Source of the DNA: JAICJR01 sp036555755
GTDB lineage: Bacteria; Actinomycetota; Thermoleophilia; Solirubrobacterales; Thermoleophilaceae
NCBI GenBank assembly: GCA_036555755.1
Contig: DATBKS010000226.1
Location: 1 to 9,178, forward strand
DNA: 9,178 nucleotides
Direction of reading: 5' to 3'
Shown here: piece by piece, positions 7,988-9,178 of the stretch
How positions within the stretch are numbered: the first letter of the stretch is position 1
How the letters are laid out: each line of letters opens with the position of its first letter
The notes under the pieces: generated by a model
The model's database searches: none
The model's input: only the letters and a program-made list of their open reading frames with translations
What the model was told of the DNA's origin: nothing
Made by a program: the position numbers and the translations under genes

Positions 7988-8083
7988 GCGGTAGCTCAGG
8001 TGGGGGTGCGGTAAACCCCACCGCAAGACGCCAGCTTTCCGCATAGGCCGGAAACGCGCATGCGGCGACCATTCTGAGCGGTA
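7988..8083 (+). repeat. Three direct copies of GCGGTA
   Basis: GCGGTA occurs at 7988-7993, 8008-8013 and 8078-8083, all in the same orientation, with start-to-start spacing of 20 and 70 bp. In a 128-bp spacer this is more than chance would usually give, even at this GC content. It may be a regulator half-site, but NarL-type sites are often inverted heptamers, so the fit is only loose. Confidence 0.35.
7999..8025 (+). terminator. Possible hairpin terminator of the signalling operon
   Basis: Eleven bases after the regulator stop there is a 7-bp perfect GC-rich stem (GGTGGGG/CCCCACC, 10-nt loop), overlapped by an alternative 6-bp stem (TGCGGT/ACCGCA, 7-nt loop). No T-run follows, so this is not a canonical Rho-independent terminator, although U-poor hairpin terminators are proposed in actinobacteria. 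It could equally be a regulatory RNA structure or a DNA operator. Confidence 0.35.
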
Positions 8084-8100
8084 CTCCGCTACTCGTTCGT

Positions 8101-8107
8101 GAAAGGA
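8101..8107 (+). promoter_or_regulatory. Ribosome binding site deciding the TTG start of the ABC ATPase
   Basis: GAAAGGA ends 8 nt before the TTG at 8116. The nearby ATG at 8120 is in another frame, and the protein frame offers no ATG before Walker A, so this site is the main support for a TTG start. Confidence 0.7.
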
Positions 8108-8115
8108 CCCGCGTC

Positions 8116-8843
<728 letters not shown>

Positions 8844-8844
<1 letters not shown>

Positions 8845-9178
8845 TGCTCGCAGTCTCGCTCAAGGGAATGGCGGGGCGGAAGCTCCGCACCGTGCTCACG
8901 GCCCTCGCGGTCGTGCTCGGCGTGGCCTTGATCGCGGGCACCTACATCCTCACCGACACGATCAATCGCCAGTTCGATCAGATCTTCGCTCAGGTGAGGC
9001 AAGGGGTGGACGTGAGCGTCACGCCCAAGAAGATCTTCAACTCGGACAACAACGCCAACCCGCCGGCCTTCCCGGCGTCGTACGTGTCCCAGGTGCAGAA
9101 CGTTCCCGGTGTCGAGAAGGCATCCGGCGGCATCTTCGACAACGGCGTTGTCCTCGACAACAAGGGCAAGAAGATCGG
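8844..9178 (+). CDS. FtsX/MacB-type ABC transporter permease (5' part only)
   Basis: An open frame begins at ATG 8844, overlapping the ATPase stop by one base, and runs without a stop to the window end: 111 full codons are visible. The start reads MLAVSLKGMAGRKLRTVLTA. A basic RKLR segment precedes one long membrane helix (about 15-37, VLTALAVVLGVALIAGTYIL), then TDTINRQFDQIF and a polar region with VPGVEKASGG. This is the layout of FtsX/MacB permeases, in which the first helix is followed by a large extracytoplasmic domain and then three more helices. Only the N-terminal part is here; the truncation is the window edge, not a mutation. It should pair with the ATPase directly upstream. The substrate cannot be judged. 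Confidence 0.9.

Larger units (their letters stand above)
7988..8115 (+). promoter_or_regulatory. Structured spacer before the ABC exporter operon
   Basis: This 128-bp gap has no gene. It carries several perfect inverted repeats: 7999-8005 with 8016-8022 (GGTGGGG/CCCCACC), 8007-8012 with 8020-8025 (TGCGGT/ACCGCA), 8036-8041 with 8049-8054 (TTTCCG/CGGAAA), 8039-8044 with 8060-8065 (CCGCAT/ATGCGG), and 8077-8081 with 8086-8090 (AGCGG/CCGCT). The first two exclude each other, as do the third and fourth. The hexamer GCGGTA occurs three times. No clear -35/-10 pair or known riboswitch consensus was recognised. The region probably contains the end signal of the signalling operon and the 5' region of the exporter operon. 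Confidence 0.55.

Noticed and set aside
7990..8030. tRNA-like string GGTAGCTCAGGTGGG resembling a D arm
   Set aside because: There is no matching GAGC to close the D stem, no anticodon stem-loop at the right distance, no TTCGA-type T loop, and no pairing acceptor stem.
7988..8115. Known riboswitch classes, including the c-di-GMP GEMM type, because of GGTAAACC- and CCGCAAGACG-like strings
   Set aside because: The order and spacing of the conserved GEMM blocks are not met and no other class I know fits; kept only as an unassigned structured spacer.

Overview
The window comes from a high-GC bacterium, most likely an actinobacterium, possibly of the Thermoleophilia/Solirubrobacterales kind. That placement is inference from strong G/C bias at third codon positions, GTG and TTG starts, a fused full-length Lhr next to a Nei2-type glycosylase (the arrangement at mycobacterial Rv3296-Rv3297), and a DesK/NarL-type two-component system followed by an FtsX-type ABC exporter. 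No mobile element, CRISPR array, tRNA or rRNA was found. Coding density is very high and all intergenic spaces are short.

Region 1 (about 7-5177, minus strand) is a two-gene DNA repair operon. A large Lhr superfamily 2 helicase is followed after 2 nt by a Nei/Fpg-family DNA glycosylase with an H2TH motif and a C-terminal zinc finger. Lhr is a 3'-to-5' ssDNA translocase/helicase, and Nei-type enzymes excise oxidised bases and incise abasic sites. The pair looks like a lesion-repair module.

Region 2 (5178-5247) is a 70-bp divergent intergenic space that must hold 5' control signals for both the lhr operon and the signalling operon.

Region 3 (5248-7987, plus strand) is a tightly overlapping signalling operon. 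It encodes a stand-alone receiver protein of 117 aa, a polytopic histidine kinase of 584 aa with about eight membrane helices, and a NarL/LuxR-type response regulator of 214 aa. The genes overlap by 4 bp and 10 bp, so they are probably translationally coupled. One kinase with two possible phospho-acceptors, one of them lacking an output domain, suggests a branched system with a buffer or phosphate-sink arm.

Region 4 (7988-8115) is a 128-bp spacer rich in competing inverted repeats, with three copies of the hexamer GCGGTA. It may be the terminator of the signalling operon, an operator region, an RNA leader of the next operon, or a mixture.

Region 5 (8116-9178, plus strand) is the start of an ABC exporter operon of the MacB/LolD/FtsX class: a complete ATPase with a TTG start and good ribosome binding site, then a permease overlapping it by 1 bp and cut off by the window end. 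Its position suggests control by the two-component system, but this is not shown by the sequence. I see no clearly unprecedented system. The points most worth a second look are the structured spacer, the receiver-only protein, and the lhr-nei2 pairing.
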